From contig NZ_JBGQOM010000002.1 of the NCBI RefSeq assembly GCF_052119645.1, positions 124,001-188,000 on the forward strand: a DNA stretch of 64,000 nt. The letters are read 5' to 3'. The number at the start of each line of letters is the position of its first letter. The first letter of the stretch is position 1. Made by a program: the position numbers and the translations under genes. The stretch is from Paraglaciecola sp030730205 (GTDB lineage Bacteria > Pseudomonadota > Gammaproteobacteria > Enterobacterales > Alteromonadaceae). The notes under the pieces are model-generated. The model searched no databases. It was given only the letters and a program-made list of their open reading frames with translations, and was not told the origin of the DNA. Positions 35,418 through 44,747 of the stretch are shown here, in pieces.

Positions 35418-36362
35418 TTAGGATGAGCTTAACGCCTTTAGCGCCATGTGTTGACGAGCATAAATGTCTTGCGCGTCTTGCTGGCTGAGCAAGGTAAAAT
35501 TAACTTTATCGCCCGCCACCAGCTGGCCTAATGCAAAATGATCTGCGCTGATCACATTAGCAATACGCGAATAGCCGCCAATAGTTTGACCATCAACACT
35601 TGAAATGATCGGCAGACCAGAAGGAGGGATTTGCACACTACCCTGGGTCAAACCGCTCGATACCAACTCTTGCATGTTCAGCTTAGTCAGGGGCTTTGCA
35701 TCAAACCGTAAGCCCATGCGATTTGAATCACTGCGCAATACATAAGTACTGGAATAAAACTGCGTGAGCTGCGCCTCACTAAAATGTTCAGTTTCAACAC
35801 TAGGCACGCAGCGTAATAGATAACTACCGCTGTAGTGTTGCTGTAAAACTTTTGGCAATGTTTTGATTTTTCTTACTTCGCAGTGACTGAGTATCACACG
35901 GTCACCCTTTTGCAAGGCGCGACCTTTAAACCCAGCAAACTGCGCAGCAAAGTGGGTTGAGTAGCTATTTAGCACGGGCGCGCAATCCAGAGTTGCAGCA
36001 AAAGCCAAATAGGCCCTTGCTCCTTGTAAACGCTGGGTAAAATGCAAGGTATCACCCGCCTTGACCTGAATGCTCTGGTTAGTGTTGACCGCTATTCGCT
36101 TTCGATCTTCACTGGCAAGATAAATGTCAAATTTAGCACCGCAAATGGCAATCGTGAGGGCTTGGGTAAAACGCAAGGTTGGCCCTAACAAGCAAATCTC
36201 AAATACCGGATGCTCAAGCGCATTGCCAACCAACCAATTAGCGAGTTGCATTGATAAATTATCCATAGCACCGCTTTTTGCCACGCCTAAATGCATATGA
36301 CCTTGACGACCTAAGTCTTGAATCGACGTTTGTAAGCCTGGGCTAATCACCTCAATACTCAT
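35418..36362 (-). CDS. pxpC: 5-oxoprolinase subunit PxpC (KipA-like)
   Basis: 314-aa subunit of the ATP-dependent PxpABC 5-oxoprolinase, which opens pyroglutamate to glutamate. Family marks: MSIEVISPGLQTSIQDLGRQ, GVAKSGAMDNLSMQLANWLV, RSDSNRMGLRFDA and GLPIISSVDGQTIGGYSRIA. The ATG overlaps the pxpB stop by four bases (ATGA), a coupled pair. It is convergent with the GntR gene, and no regulon palindrome precedes the pxp operon, so it is treated as separate housekeeping metabolism. Confidence 0.93.
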   Translation of the reverse strand: MSIEVISPGLQTSIQDLGRQGHMHLGVAKSGAMDNLSMQLANWLVGNALEHPVFEICLLGPTLRFTQALTIAICGAKFDIYLASEDRKRIAVNTNQSIQVKAGDTLHFTQRLQGARAYLAFAATLDCAPVLNSYSTHFAAQFAGFKGRALQKGDRVILSHCEVRKIKTLPKVLQQHYSGSYLLRCVPSVETEHFSEAQLTQFYSSTYVLRSDSNRMGLRFDAKPLTKLNMQELVSSGLTQGSVQIPPSGLPIISSVDGQTIGGYSRIANVISADHFALGQLVAGDKVNFTLLSQQDAQDIYARQHMALKALSSS

Positions 36363-37045
36363 GTTGGGGTGTGCCTTATTGCTTCGAAGTCTGCTGCCGA
36401 AATGGCAGTAAAACGTATTTTATCCAATGGTTGAGCAACGCATGGTGAAGGCAAACTAGGATTGAACAGGGTAATAGGCGTTCGGCCAATAATGTGCCAA
36501 CCGCCCGGTGTTTGTTGCGGATAAATGCCTGTTTGATTGCCGCCAATACCCACGCTGCCTGCAGGAACTCTGGCACTTGGCGTGGTTTTACGCGGACAAG
36601 TTAACCGAGGATCGAGGCCGCCTAAATATAAAAATCCCGGTGAAAACCCCAGCATATGAAGTAAATAATCGGTATTGCTATGAAGTGCGATCACCTGCTC
36701 TACGCTCAAGTCACAGGCCTGTGCCAGGCTGATAAGGTCGGGGGCATACGCTTGTTCATAACAAACAGGGATCGTGATAAGTTGCGAGTTAAAATCTTGC
36801 TCGGGTAAGTCATGGCGTAAGATCCTTTGAAGTTTTTCCATGATCTGTTGCTGATGAGCGGCTAAGGGCAAGTAACACAGGGTCAAACTTTGATAGGCAG
36901 GAATAATATCTGTCACTAAGCCAGCAAATTCCTTGGCGCATAAACGCGACAAAACTTGTATGTGGCGAGTCAGTTTTTCACTGACTTGCGCCGTAAACAC
37001 CACACTCAAGCCGGCATCACCATTGGTCACAATTTGATAAGGCAT
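36359..37045 (-). CDS. pxpB: 5-oxoprolinase subunit PxpB (KipI-like)
   Basis: About 228 aa. Characteristic segments are YQIVTNGDAGLSVVF, YLLHMLGFSPGFLYLGGLDP, CPRKTTPSARVPAGSVGIGG and TGIYPQQTPGGWHIIGRTP. The ATG at 37045 is used because AAGGTG precedes it and the pxpA stop lies 10 bp upstream. A longer frame to 37108 would overlap pxpA. Middle gene of pxpA-pxpB-pxpC. Confidence 0.94.
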   Translation of the reverse strand: MPYQIVTNGDAGLSVVFTAQVSEKLTRHIQVLSRLCAKEFAGLVTDIIPAYQSLTLCYLPLAAHQQQIMEKLQRILRHDLPEQDFNSQLITIPVCYEQAYAPDLISLAQACDLSVEQVIALHSNTDYLLHMLGFSPGFLYLGGLDPRLTCPRKTTPSARVPAGSVGIGGNQTGIYPQQTPGGWHIIGRTPITLFNPSLPSPCVAQPLDKIRFTAISAADFEAIRHTPT

Positions 37046-37055
37046 CGTATTCACC

Positions 37056-37817
37056 TTAAGCAATAATCCAGTTTTTGGCGCTGAGGCGATCCTGTAACGT
37101 GCTCGCAAGGTGTAATGCTATTTGACTGTCGCCATGCAAACATAAGGTGTCTACCTCTAAATGCAGTTGCTTGCCGTCAAATGTTGTCACAAGCCGCTGG
37201 TTTAGCATAGCCAGCACCTGCTCGATACACTGTTCACTATCGGTGTAAACGGCTCCGGCTTGCGTTCGCGGTGCTAATTGACCAGTACTTAAGTATGCCC
37301 GGTCCATAAAACCTTCAGCTAAAAAGAGTAAGCCATGCTGCTGGGCGGCTTGTTGCATAGCTGCCTGTGGTAGGCCCAGTAGCGCCAATTGACCAAAATG
37401 CTGTGCCACCATTTGACAAATGTGTGAGGCAAGTTCCAAGGATTGCTCTGCATCATTATATAAGGCCCCATGCAATTTAATATGTTGCAATTCTATACCT
37501 AGCGCTTGAGCATGTTGCTGTAAATCCTTTATTTGCGTTACCAACGAATTAAGTAGCTCAGACGTGGCTATCTTTAAAGAAACACGTCCAAAGTGGTTTT
37601 TATCGGGATAACCTGGATGCGCGCCACACAACAAGCCATGTGATAGAGCATTTCTCAGGGTTATTGGCATGGTCACATGATTGCCGGCGTGTCCGCCACA
37701 GGCGATATTACATCGAGACAAAAAAGGCATTAGTAAAGCATCTTGCTCACAATCGGCTATTGTTAGCCCCTCACCAAGATCACAGTTAATGTCAACGCTG
37801 CGTATTAATGTTGTCAC
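37056..37817 (-). CDS. pxpA: 5-oxoprolinase subunit PxpA (LamB/YcsF family)
   Basis: About 253 aa. Family signatures: SVDINCDLGEG at the start, CNIACGGHAGN, CGAHPGYPDKNHFGRVSL, IKLHGALYNDAEQ and LCLHGDSQIAL near the end, giving the conserved Asp and His residues of the TIM-like barrel. The GTG at 37817 with AAAGAGA upstream matches family starts better than an upstream start at 37895 that adds an unrelated Cys-rich leader. First gene of the operon. Confidence 0.94.
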   Translation of the reverse strand: MTTLIRSVDINCDLGEGLTIADCEQDALLMPFLSRCNIACGGHAGNHVTMPITLRNALSHGLLCGAHPGYPDKNHFGRVSLKIATSELLNSLVTQIKDLQQHAQALGIELQHIKLHGALYNDAEQSLELASHICQMVAQHFGQLALLGLPQAAMQQAAQQHGLLFLAEGFMDRAYLSTGQLAPRTQAGAVYTDSEQCIEQVLAMLNQRLVTTFDGKQLHLEVDTLCLHGDSQIALHLASTLQDRLSAKNWIIA

Positions 37818-38028
37818 TTTTTTCTCTTTTAGCCTGTAGCAATTACAAAATATTCCCATGAAGCGGGCGCAAAACCAAGATTCATTTACACACAAGACAA
37901 GGCTGGTGCAAAAATTACTACGTAAAAATTGAAAAAATCGTTACTCTACAAGATACTCGCTATACTCAGTTCCAATGAATATTTTAATGCGGTTCGACCG
38001 CCACAGCACACCAATTAAAGGACAGTAA

Positions 38029-38955
38029 ATGGAGCGCAGCGTTGCTGAATTAGTCAAACATATCGGCAAATTTTTAGGCACAAGTTCTGAAGCGTATGGC
38101 ATTTTTAATGGTGAAGATCATCTCATCGGCTGTAACCACGCTTTCGCAAATTTATTTGGCGATTCGCCAGATGCCTTTTTGAATAGGCATTTTGATGATC
38201 TGGTGAGAAACGCTTTTCGCAAACAGCATGGCATAAAAATAGACTCAGGAGACGTTGAACAATTTATCGACATGACCAAAACACGCAGACGCTCGGCAGC
38301 ATACCGAGTTTTCGAAGTGGATATGTTGGATGGGCTGTGGTTTCTATTTTCTGAGCAAACCTTAGCAAATGGTGACATGCTCATTCACGCCAGAGACATC
38401 ACTAAACAAAAAAAGAATGAGTTTGAGCTGCATGCCAAATCTTCAAAACTGCGTAAGCTTGCACTGACTGACGAACTGACTCAAATTGCCAATCGCCGCA
38501 GTTTTATCAACTCGGTCAATGCTGAAATAAGTCGCTGTAGTAGAAATAAAGCCAAGATGGCGTTTTTGTTACTGGATATCGACTATTTTAAAAATGTTAA
38601 CGACACCTATGGCCACTTAGCGGGCGATGCCGTGTTAATAAATATCACCCAACTCATCACCGTTCTTCTTAGAGAATATGATGTATTTGGCCGACTCGGT
38701 GGCGAAGAGTTTGGTATCTTTTTAGCCGATACAGACCCCAACACCGCCACTGAAATAGCACAACGAATCCGCGAAAAAATTCAGCAACATGTAATAGAAA
38801 TAGACCATCAAAAAATGAGTATCACGGTTTCTATTGGTATCGCCTTACTCAATCAAGCCACTAAATTTGAAACCCTATATAAGCGCGCTGATGTTGCACT
38901 TTATCAGGCTAAAAATGGAGGCCGCAATAAGGTTGTGGTAAGCGACCAAGGTTAA
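38029..38955 (+). CDS. Diguanylate cyclase with PAS-like sensor domain
   Basis: 308-aa cytosolic c-di-GMP synthase. Residues about 10-130 form a PAS-like domain (AYGIFNGEDHLIGCNHAFAN). The GGDEF domain (about 145-305) has the active motif RLGGEEFGIF, which is GGEEF and so catalytically competent. An I-site REYD lies five residues before it, predicting product inhibition. The stop codon is embedded in a GGTTAA hexamer repeat, giving four in-frame stops in a row. The start has AAAGGAC upstream. Signal sensed is unknown. Confidence 0.9.
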   Translation: MERSVAELVKHIGKFLGTSSEAYGIFNGEDHLIGCNHAFANLFGDSPDAFLNRHFDDLVRNAFRKQHGIKIDSGDVEQFIDMTKTRRRSAAYRVFEVDMLDGLWFLFSEQTLANGDMLIHARDITKQKKNEFELHAKSSKLRKLALTDELTQIANRRSFINSVNAEISRCSRNKAKMAFLLLDIDYFKNVNDTYGHLAGDAVLINITQLITVLLREYDVFGRLGGEEFGIFLADTDPNTATEIAQRIREKIQQHVIEIDHQKMSITVSIGIALLNQATKFETLYKRADVALYQAKNGGRNKVVVSDQG

Positions 38956-38971
38956 GGTTAAGGTTAAGGTT
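38948..38971 (+). repeat. Hexamer repeat AAGGTT, four copies, spanning a stop codon
   Basis: Four perfect AAGGTT units followed by AAC. As the unit is two codons, TAA recurs in frame every six bases after the cyclase stop. Probably slippage-generated. Confidence 0.85.
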
Positions 38972-39124
38972 AACAATAGCAAAGTGCACAGCCAACATAG
39001 CTTTTACTAAATTTCACAATCGCCCCGTCAAATTACACGATTGTCTCACTCGATGTATTCACCTTACGGTAACCTAAGCCAAAATCAGTTTATAATCAAT
39101 AGCAGTTACAGGATCCGTGTCTCG

Positions 39125-39994
39125 ATGAAAACCTTAATAAGCAGTTTGCTAATCTGTCTTCTCAGTCCAGCCCTTCAAGCAGCACAGTGGCAACCTTTAC
39201 TGGATAATACCTTAAGTCAGTGGGACATCTATTTAAGTTACAAACACACTGAAACCTATGATGGCAGCATGCCCGTGGATAAACAAGGCAAGCCCATCGC
39301 ACCCATTGGCTTAAATACTGGCAATGATATTCATAAAGTATTTACCATCGTGCCAGAAAACAATCAGCCTGTGTTGCGGGTAAGCGGCGAGTATTATGGC
39401 GCGGTCACCAGCAAAGCCTCTTATCGCAACTACCACTTAAAACTGCAATTTCGCTGGGGTGAATTGAAATGGCCACCACGAGAAAACAAGCTTAAAGACA
39501 GCGGTATTTTGTATCACGCCATTGGTGAACACGGACAAGAATATTTTCGCTCATGGATGCTTTCGCAAGAATTTCAAATTATGCAAGGACACATTGGAGA
39601 CTATTGGCAACAAGCCACATCAGCCATTGATATTAAAGCCTATAAGCCAGAATACATTATGAATCCGGTTGCCGATGAAAAACAAGACTTCATAAAAGTC
39701 GGTGTGGGCGAAGATATTAAAGGCTTTGTACTTCGCAAAGAAAATCATGAAAAACCGCAAGGTCAGTGGAATACCATCGAGCTAATTTGCTTTGAAGGGC
39801 AAAGCTTACACATCGTTAACGGCCAAGTTGTTATGGTGCTTAAAAATTCTCGCTACTTGGACAATGGCGTAAGTAAACCTTTGGAGGAAGGTAAAATACA
39901 ACTGCAAAGTGAGGCCGCAGAGCTGTTTTATAAAAACATCGCTATTAAGCCAATCGACGCCCTCCCCTCGCAATACGCCGCGATGTTTGATTGA
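39125..39994 (+). CDS. DUF1080 (3-keto-disaccharide hydrolase fold) exported protein
   Basis: About 289 aa with signal peptide MKTLISSLLICLLSPALQAA. The mature part is one DUF1080/concanavalin-like domain (FRWGELKWPPRENKLKDSGI, GQEYFRSWMLSQEFQIMQGH, QGQWNTIELICFEGQSLHIV). Members include 3-keto-glycoside hydrolases, so a role in periplasmic sugar breakdown is plausible. The ATG at 39125 fits the signal peptide and has AGGA 11 bp upstream. No sugar dehydrogenase partner is next to it and no regulon operator was seen in front of it. Confidence 0.85.
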   Translation: MKTLISSLLICLLSPALQAAQWQPLLDNTLSQWDIYLSYKHTETYDGSMPVDKQGKPIAPIGLNTGNDIHKVFTIVPENNQPVLRVSGEYYGAVTSKASYRNYHLKLQFRWGELKWPPRENKLKDSGILYHAIGEHGQEYFRSWMLSQEFQIMQGHIGDYWQQATSAIDIKAYKPEYIMNPVADEKQDFIKVGVGEDIKGFVLRKENHEKPQGQWNTIELICFEGQSLHIVNGQVVMVLKNSRYLDNGVSKPLEEGKIQLQSEAAELFYKNIAIKPIDALPSQYAAMFD

Positions 39995-40146
39995 AAGGAC
40001 AAGACACACAGCAAAAAACAATGGAGAGTGACACAGGCACTAAAAAGAATGGGGTAAACGCGCGGATAGTGTGTTGTTATCACTCAGCTGATTTCGCTAA
40101 CCGCACTAACTCGAGTATTAAAAACGGATTACCTCAGATTTAAGCG

Positions 40147-41040
40147 CTAAACAAACCAAATAGGTTGTTTAAGCTCGTGGCTAAACCAATCTAAGGCCTT
40201 ACCCAATTTGCCTTTTTCAGTGGCAAAATATACCGGTACGGCGGGCCTTGGAATAGCACAGGCTTTGGCAATTAACTGCCCATCAGTTAGTTGATTACGA
40301 ATAAGATGCAAGGGCAAAAAGCCGACACCTATGCCTTGAATTTGCGCTTGAATTTTACTTTGCATACTCGATACTCGTATTTGCTGCTTACTGTCAAAAA
40401 GGCCTGATGAACGACCAGGCAAGGTGCGAGAGCTATCAGCCACCACAATAGTGGGATATTGATTGATGTGCTGTGTTTCAAGTAAGCCAACGAAATCGGC
40501 TAAAGGATGATGTTTGGCCACGGCAAACACAAACTCAAAATACCCCATTTCGTGTACGCTAAATTGTCCTTTAGGTAACTCGCCCGTCAGACCAATAGCG
40601 ATATCAGCGCGTTTAGTGTGTAAGGCATCCCAGCCACCGCCGAGCACTTCTTCGATGACGGTAATTTCAACTTGTTTATCCAAACTGCAAAAGCGCCCAA
40701 TAATATCAAACAGGATGTGATCAGGGATGATCGTGTCTTTCGCAATAGTCAGTTTGTTTTCCCAGCCCGACTCAAGTTGATGCACTTTTTCTTCCAGCCT
40801 GGCACTGGCTTGTAATAAGGCCATGCCTTCTTCTAACACCAATTTACCCGCTGGAGTTAAAACCGCTCGTTTAGCACTGCGATCAAACAAGGCAATGCCT
40901 AAGTCACTTTCGAGTTTTTGCATGGTATAAGTAATGGCAGATGGCACTTTAAATAGCGCTTCTGCGGCAGCGGCAAAACTGCCCCGACTATGAATCGCTT
41001 CTAGCACTCTTATCGCGTCTAGTGTTAAGGCATTTCTCAT
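40147..41040 (-). CDS. LysR-family transcriptional regulator
   Basis: 297 aa. The N-terminal winged helix has LDAIRVLEAIHSRGSFAAAA and LFKVPSAITYTMQKLESDLG followed by LFDRSAKRAVLTPAGKLVL. The substrate-binding domain spans about 90-290. It lies 67 bp after the pirin gene on the same strand. In related bacteria this type of LysR protein occurs with pirin and DoxX genes, so it probably controls them. Ligand unknown. Confidence 0.92.
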   Translation of the reverse strand: MRNALTLDAIRVLEAIHSRGSFAAAAEALFKVPSAITYTMQKLESDLGIALFDRSAKRAVLTPAGKLVLEEGMALLQASARLEEKVHQLESGWENKLTIAKDTIIPDHILFDIIGRFCSLDKQVEITVIEEVLGGGWDALHTKRADIAIGLTGELPKGQFSVHEMGYFEFVFAVAKHHPLADFVGLLETQHINQYPTIVVADSSRTLPGRSSGLFDSKQQIRVSSMQSKIQAQIQGIGVGFLPLHLIRNQLTDGQLIAKACAIPRPAVPVYFATEKGKLGKALDWFSHELKQPIWFV

Positions 41041-41107
41041 GGTCGTTAGTCTCTATATAACAGGCCCTAACCAAAGCGGCATAGCTTAGGTTAAGGCCTG
41101 CCTAGCG

Positions 41108-41803
41108 TTAAGGTAAATCAAACACTAAGGCAATCGCCACAGCATCTGACTGGTTGCGCGTTTTAAGCGCATTAATGTCAAAGACCTTTGCGCCATCGCC
41201 CGCAGAAAGTCCTTGACCATTTAAGGTTAAGCTTCCTTCAACCATGTGCACATAAGCTTTACGACCCTGTGCAAGTTGAATGTCTTGTTCTGTACCCGCA
41301 GCTAAATACAGCTGACTAATACGGGTTTGTTGTTTAATTTTTAAGGTGCCATTTTCACCTGTTGGCGTGATAACAGGTGTTAAGCCTTGCGCTTGACCAA
41401 AGTTTTTTTGCTGATAACCCGGCTCACCGCCACGCGTTTCAGGTACCACCCAAATTTGCAGAAATTTAAGTACCTCCGTGTCCGACGCGTTAAATTCACT
41501 GTGAGTCACCCCTGTACCGGCTGACATTAGCTGAAATTCGCCTTTTGGTAAGGTCTGCACATTACCCATACTGTCTTTGTGGGCAATGACCCCTTGGGTC
41601 ACAAAACTAATGATCTCCATATCACGGTGCCCGTGTGTACCAAATCCTGCTCCGGGCGCAACGGTATCATCATTGATAACACGTAGGGCTGAATGTCCCA
41701 TGTGATTTTCATCATGATACGAACCAAATGAAAAAGTATGGTGGCTCTCCAACCAACCGAAATTCGCTTTGCCACGCTGGTTTGCTGCTCTTACTTCAAT
41801 CAT
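41108..41803 (-). CDS. Pirin family protein (YhaK/quercetinase-like bicupin)
   Basis: 231 aa, two cupin domains. The metal-binding set is in FGTHGHRDMEIISFV (two His and a Glu) and GTGVTHSEFNAS. The start IEVRAANQRGKANFGWLESH and the segment FGSYHDENHMGHSALRVIND are typical of the YhaK type, which responds to oxidative or nitrosative stress. Separated by 26 bp from the doxX gene and lying before lysR on one strand, so likely one operon. ACTCTCCT-like ribosome site (AGGAGAG on the minus strand) precedes the ATG. Confidence 0.93.
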   Translation of the reverse strand: MIEVRAANQRGKANFGWLESHHTFSFGSYHDENHMGHSALRVINDDTVAPGAGFGTHGHRDMEIISFVTQGVIAHKDSMGNVQTLPKGEFQLMSAGTGVTHSEFNASDTEVLKFLQIWVVPETRGGEPGYQQKNFGQAQGLTPVITPTGENGTLKIKQQTRISQLYLAAGTEQDIQLAQGRKAYVHMVEGSLTLNGQGLSAGDGAKVFDINALKTRNQSDAVAIALVFDLP

Positions 41804-41829
41804 GGTTACTCTCCTTTAGCCTTGAATAA

Positions 41830-42276
41830 TTAAGACAATTTTTTGGCAATGATATTATCGATAGCCACTTTGCCCGAACCTGAAAACATCAAAGACACCG
41901 AGGCAGCGAATAAAGCTAGGCCAAATTCATAACCGTTGTTGGCCATAAACAAACCATTCCCTACATGCACAGTAACAATAGCAACCAGCATTGTAACAGC
42001 TAAAACCAAGGCTGTAGGACGGGTAAGTAAACCGAGTAATATAAATAAGCCACCAAAAAATTCTGCACCACCGGCCATCAATGCCATCAAATAACCGGGC
42101 TCTAGACCAATAGATGCCATCCACTGCCCTGTGCCTTCTAGACCATAGCCACCGAAGGCCCCAAACAATTTTTGCGCGCCGTGAGCGATAAAGATAATGC
42201 CTACCGGAAGACGTAATGCTAAAGGTGCTAAGCCCGCGTCAGATGACAGTAATTTCGTGTAAGTTTGTTTATTCAT
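41830..42276 (-). CDS. DoxX-family membrane protein
   Basis: About 148 aa with four TM segments. Family pattern: LALRLPVGIIFIAHGAQKLF, FGGYGLEGTGQWMASIGLEP and GGAEFFGGLFILLGLLTRPT. The ATG at 42276 with GAGG upstream is chosen over a longer frame from 42339. First gene of doxX-pirin-lysR. DoxX/pirin pairs are often induced under redox stress; the direct function is not known. Confidence 0.92.
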   Translation of the reverse strand: MNKQTYTKLLSSDAGLAPLALRLPVGIIFIAHGAQKLFGAFGGYGLEGTGQWMASIGLEPGYLMALMAGGAEFFGGLFILLGLLTRPTALVLAVTMLVAIVTVHVGNGLFMANNGYEFGLALFAASVSLMFSGSGKVAIDNIIAKKLS

Positions 42277-42529
42277 GTGATAACCCTCAATGTTTAAATA
42301 ATTTTTTGAACAAATATGTTGAATCAGTATATTCAGCATTAGTGCTGTTAAAATAACTATAGAGAGAAATTTAGCTATATAAAATCAGTATTTTTTGCAT
42401 TAATAGTTCAATTTTTTTGAACGATAAATAACGGACCGGTATAACGCTCACTCTGCGCTAACTATTCGTAAAATTTTTACTGTCAGTGAACTGTCATTTG
42501 CCCTTTGACTCGAAGCATTACAGGGTACA

Positions 42530-42934
42530 ATGCTTGATTATGAATGGGGCAAACACATGAAGGGCTTTAACTTGAGTATAACCAGCCGCGCCGTCGCATT
42601 ATCCGCCCTCGCCTTTCCTGGTGCGGGACATTACTATTTAAAACATAAGAAAACAGCGACGCTGTTATTACTCGTTACTGGTGCCTGTGTAATTAAAATC
42701 GCTATGGTCGCCCTGAATGTGGCAAATCTGATAAGTGATCGTTTGTTAAAAGGACAGATTGCCCTTGATATACCAAGCATTAGCCTTGCCGTAAAAACCG
42801 AATTAGCAGCGCAAAGTGATATCTTTGTCAGCTTAAGTACTTGGCTGCTATTGGCGTGCTGGCTCTTTGGCATCCTTGACGCTTATCGCCTTGCTCAGGC
42901 CGCTACAAAAATGAAGCAGGTAGCGGAAAATTAA
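42530..42934 (+). CDS. Small membrane protein, unknown function
   Basis: 134 aa, not assigned to a named family. Hydrophobic segments lie near residues 20-32, 43-66 and 100-118, with ALAFPGAGHYYLKHKKTA at the front, a motif seen in small TM2/DUF5683-like proteins. Two starts are possible: ATG 42530 (AGGG 4 bp before) and ATG 42557 (GGGG 7 bp before). The last 32 bp overlap the convergent carboxyltransferase gene, so both genes share their 3' ends. Confidence 0.65.
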   Translation: MLDYEWGKHMKGFNLSITSRAVALSALAFPGAGHYYLKHKKTATLLLLVTGACVIKIAMVALNVANLISDRLLKGQIALDIPSISLAVKTELAAQSDIFVSLSTWLLLACWLFGILDAYRLAQAATKMKQVAEN

Positions 42935-44726
42935 ACGCTAACAAGACATGCCGACGGGTATCAGCTGGATCAATCACCGCATCAATTTCCAGCACACTGG
43001 CGACTTCTTGCGCTTGCCCTTTTTTATAGTGTTCAGCCAATAAGCGGTCGAACAGAGCCTGACGAGCGACCGGATCAGCCTCAGCTGCGAGCTGCTTTTT
43101 ATACCCTAATTTTACCGCGCCTTCTAAGCCCATTGCGCCAAACTCGCCACTGGGCCAAGCAAAGGTATAGCTAGGTTTACTGGTGCTACCGCCTAATAAA
43201 GCTTGGGCGCCAAGTCCGTAACACTTTCGCAGCACCACAGCCACCAATGGCACGGTTAACGTGGCGGCGGCGCTAAATACTTGCGACAGACGGCGCACTG
43301 CCCCACGACTTTCATGCTCGGGCCCTACCATAAAGCCGGGCGTATCACACAGCACCAGTAAAGGTAGGGTAAACTGCTGACATAGGCGCATGAACTGACT
43401 GACTTTCTCACCCGCGTCTATGTCAATCGCCCCACCTAATACTTTGCAATTACTGGCAATCACGCCCACCGGATGGCCATTAAGATGCATTAAGCCGGTA
43501 ATAACCGCTCCCCCAAACTGGGCTTTTATTTCAGTAAACGAGTCTTTATCGGCTAGGGTTTCAATGATGGTTTTAACCTCATACACAAAGCGTCTGTCTT
43601 CAGGTAAGGCGTGGCGTAACGACTCTTGGCTGTGCTGTGGTGCTTTGATGTGCTGGGGCTGTAATGGCCCTTGAAAATACAACAAACACTGTTTAGCCAT
43701 ACGGGCTGCGGCTATTTCATCCTCAACTAAGATATCAATAACGCCATTTTTGGCTTGAATATGACTAGGGCCGATATCGGTTGCCGCTACTTTACCTAAG
43801 CCACCACCTTCGATCATGGCGGGGCCTGCCATGCCTATCCAAGATTGTTTCGTGGCAATGGTGATATCAGCCGCACCAAATAACGCGGCATTGCCAGCAA
43901 AGCAATAGCCATTAGCAACCGCAATGCGCGGCACTTTCCCTCCAAGTAATGCCCAAGTAGCAAAAGATTGGCATTGCAAACCTGAATTGACCGTAGTGAT
44001 ATCGGTATCGCCTGGACGCCCACCGCCCCCTTCGGTGTACATGATCACCGGCAGGTGTTTGTCGAGGCTCACCGCCAGTATGCGGTCTAATTTCATGTGA
44101 TGATAATAGCCCTGCGTACCAGCCAGAACCGAATAATCATTGATCACCAATGCGCAACTCGTTTGGCTATGCTCAACTAAGCCACTATTGACTCGCGCAA
44201 TACCAGTGATAATGCCATCAGCAGGGGTAGCAGATTTTAGTTCTTCATACGACCGTGTTTGACGTTGCGCGGCCACTGCAAACTGGCCATATTCAATAAA
44301 ATGTTGCTCATTGCACAAGGCGGCTAAATTTTCTCGCGCACTCAAATAGCCTTTAGCATGTCGTTGTTCAATGGCCCTTTGCCGCGTAGCATCTAAGGTG
44401 GCGTTTTTACGCATATCTACTTGCCGCCTGAGTAACTCCAAGGCTGATAAGCTTTCTTCGTAATTCGCTGTGGACAATATTGTTGTTTGCGTCTCTGAAT
44501 TACCTTGCTTTATCGACAGCAGTGCATCGCCCTGCTGACATTTTTGCTGGGGTACCACATTGACGGCGCTCACCTGGCCCGCATGTTCAGCACACAGGGT
44601 ATGTTGCATCTTCATGGCTTCAATAATGAGCAGCGCTTGATTTGCTTGAACTTGCTCGCCCACGTTGACAAGAACAGCGCTAATCGTTCCCATAAGCGGC
44701 GCATTTAAAGTATGACCTTGTGACAT
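42903..44726 (-). CDS. Orphan biotinyl-carboxyltransferase fusion (acyl-CoA carboxylase, LCC-like)
   Basis: 607 aa. The N-terminal biotinyl domain (about 1-75) has LLIIEAMKMQ with biotin-Lys K39. From about 100 on it is a full carboxyltransferase (beta/alpha) domain with EGGGGRPGDTD, GKVPRIAVANGYCFAGNAAL, LGGAIDIDAGEKVSQFMRLC, and DTPGFMVGPEHESRGAVR. This motif set is that of single-chain BC-BCCP-CT carboxylases of about 1,100 aa. Here the biotin carboxylase half is absent and the upstream antiporter gene ends only 21 bp away. A separate biotin carboxylase must act with it, or the enzyme lost that half. Acyl-CoA substrate cannot be named. Confidence 0.88.
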   Translation of the reverse strand: MSQGHTLNAPLMGTISAVLVNVGEQVQANQALLIIEAMKMQHTLCAEHAGQVSAVNVVPQQKCQQGDALLSIKQGNSETQTTILSTANYEESLSALELLRRQVDMRKNATLDATRQRAIEQRHAKGYLSARENLAALCNEQHFIEYGQFAVAAQRQTRSYEELKSATPADGIITGIARVNSGLVEHSQTSCALVINDYSVLAGTQGYYHHMKLDRILAVSLDKHLPVIMYTEGGGGRPGDTDITTVNSGLQCQSFATWALLGGKVPRIAVANGYCFAGNAALFGAADITIATKQSWIGMAGPAMIEGGGLGKVAATDIGPSHIQAKNGVIDILVEDEIAAARMAKQCLLYFQGPLQPQHIKAPQHSQESLRHALPEDRRFVYEVKTIIETLADKDSFTEIKAQFGGAVITGLMHLNGHPVGVIASNCKVLGGAIDIDAGEKVSQFMRLCQQFTLPLLVLCDTPGFMVGPEHESRGAVRRLSQVFSAAATLTVPLVAVVLRKCYGLGAQALLGGSTSKPSYTFAWPSGEFGAMGLEGAVKLGYKKQLAAEADPVARQALFDRLLAEHYKKGQAQEVASVLEIDAVIDPADTRRHVLLAFNFPLPASFL

Positions 44727-44747
44727 AGTTAATCCATTACTTCTTAG

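Noticed and set aside
35418..37817. pxpCBA as part of the sugar regulon
   Set aside because: The operon is convergent with the GntR gene, has no palindromic operator in front of pxpA, and encodes a widespread housekeeping 5-oxoprolinase.
38948..38971. Telomere-like repeat
   Set aside because: Only four hexamers within a bacterial gene end; simple slippage explains it.
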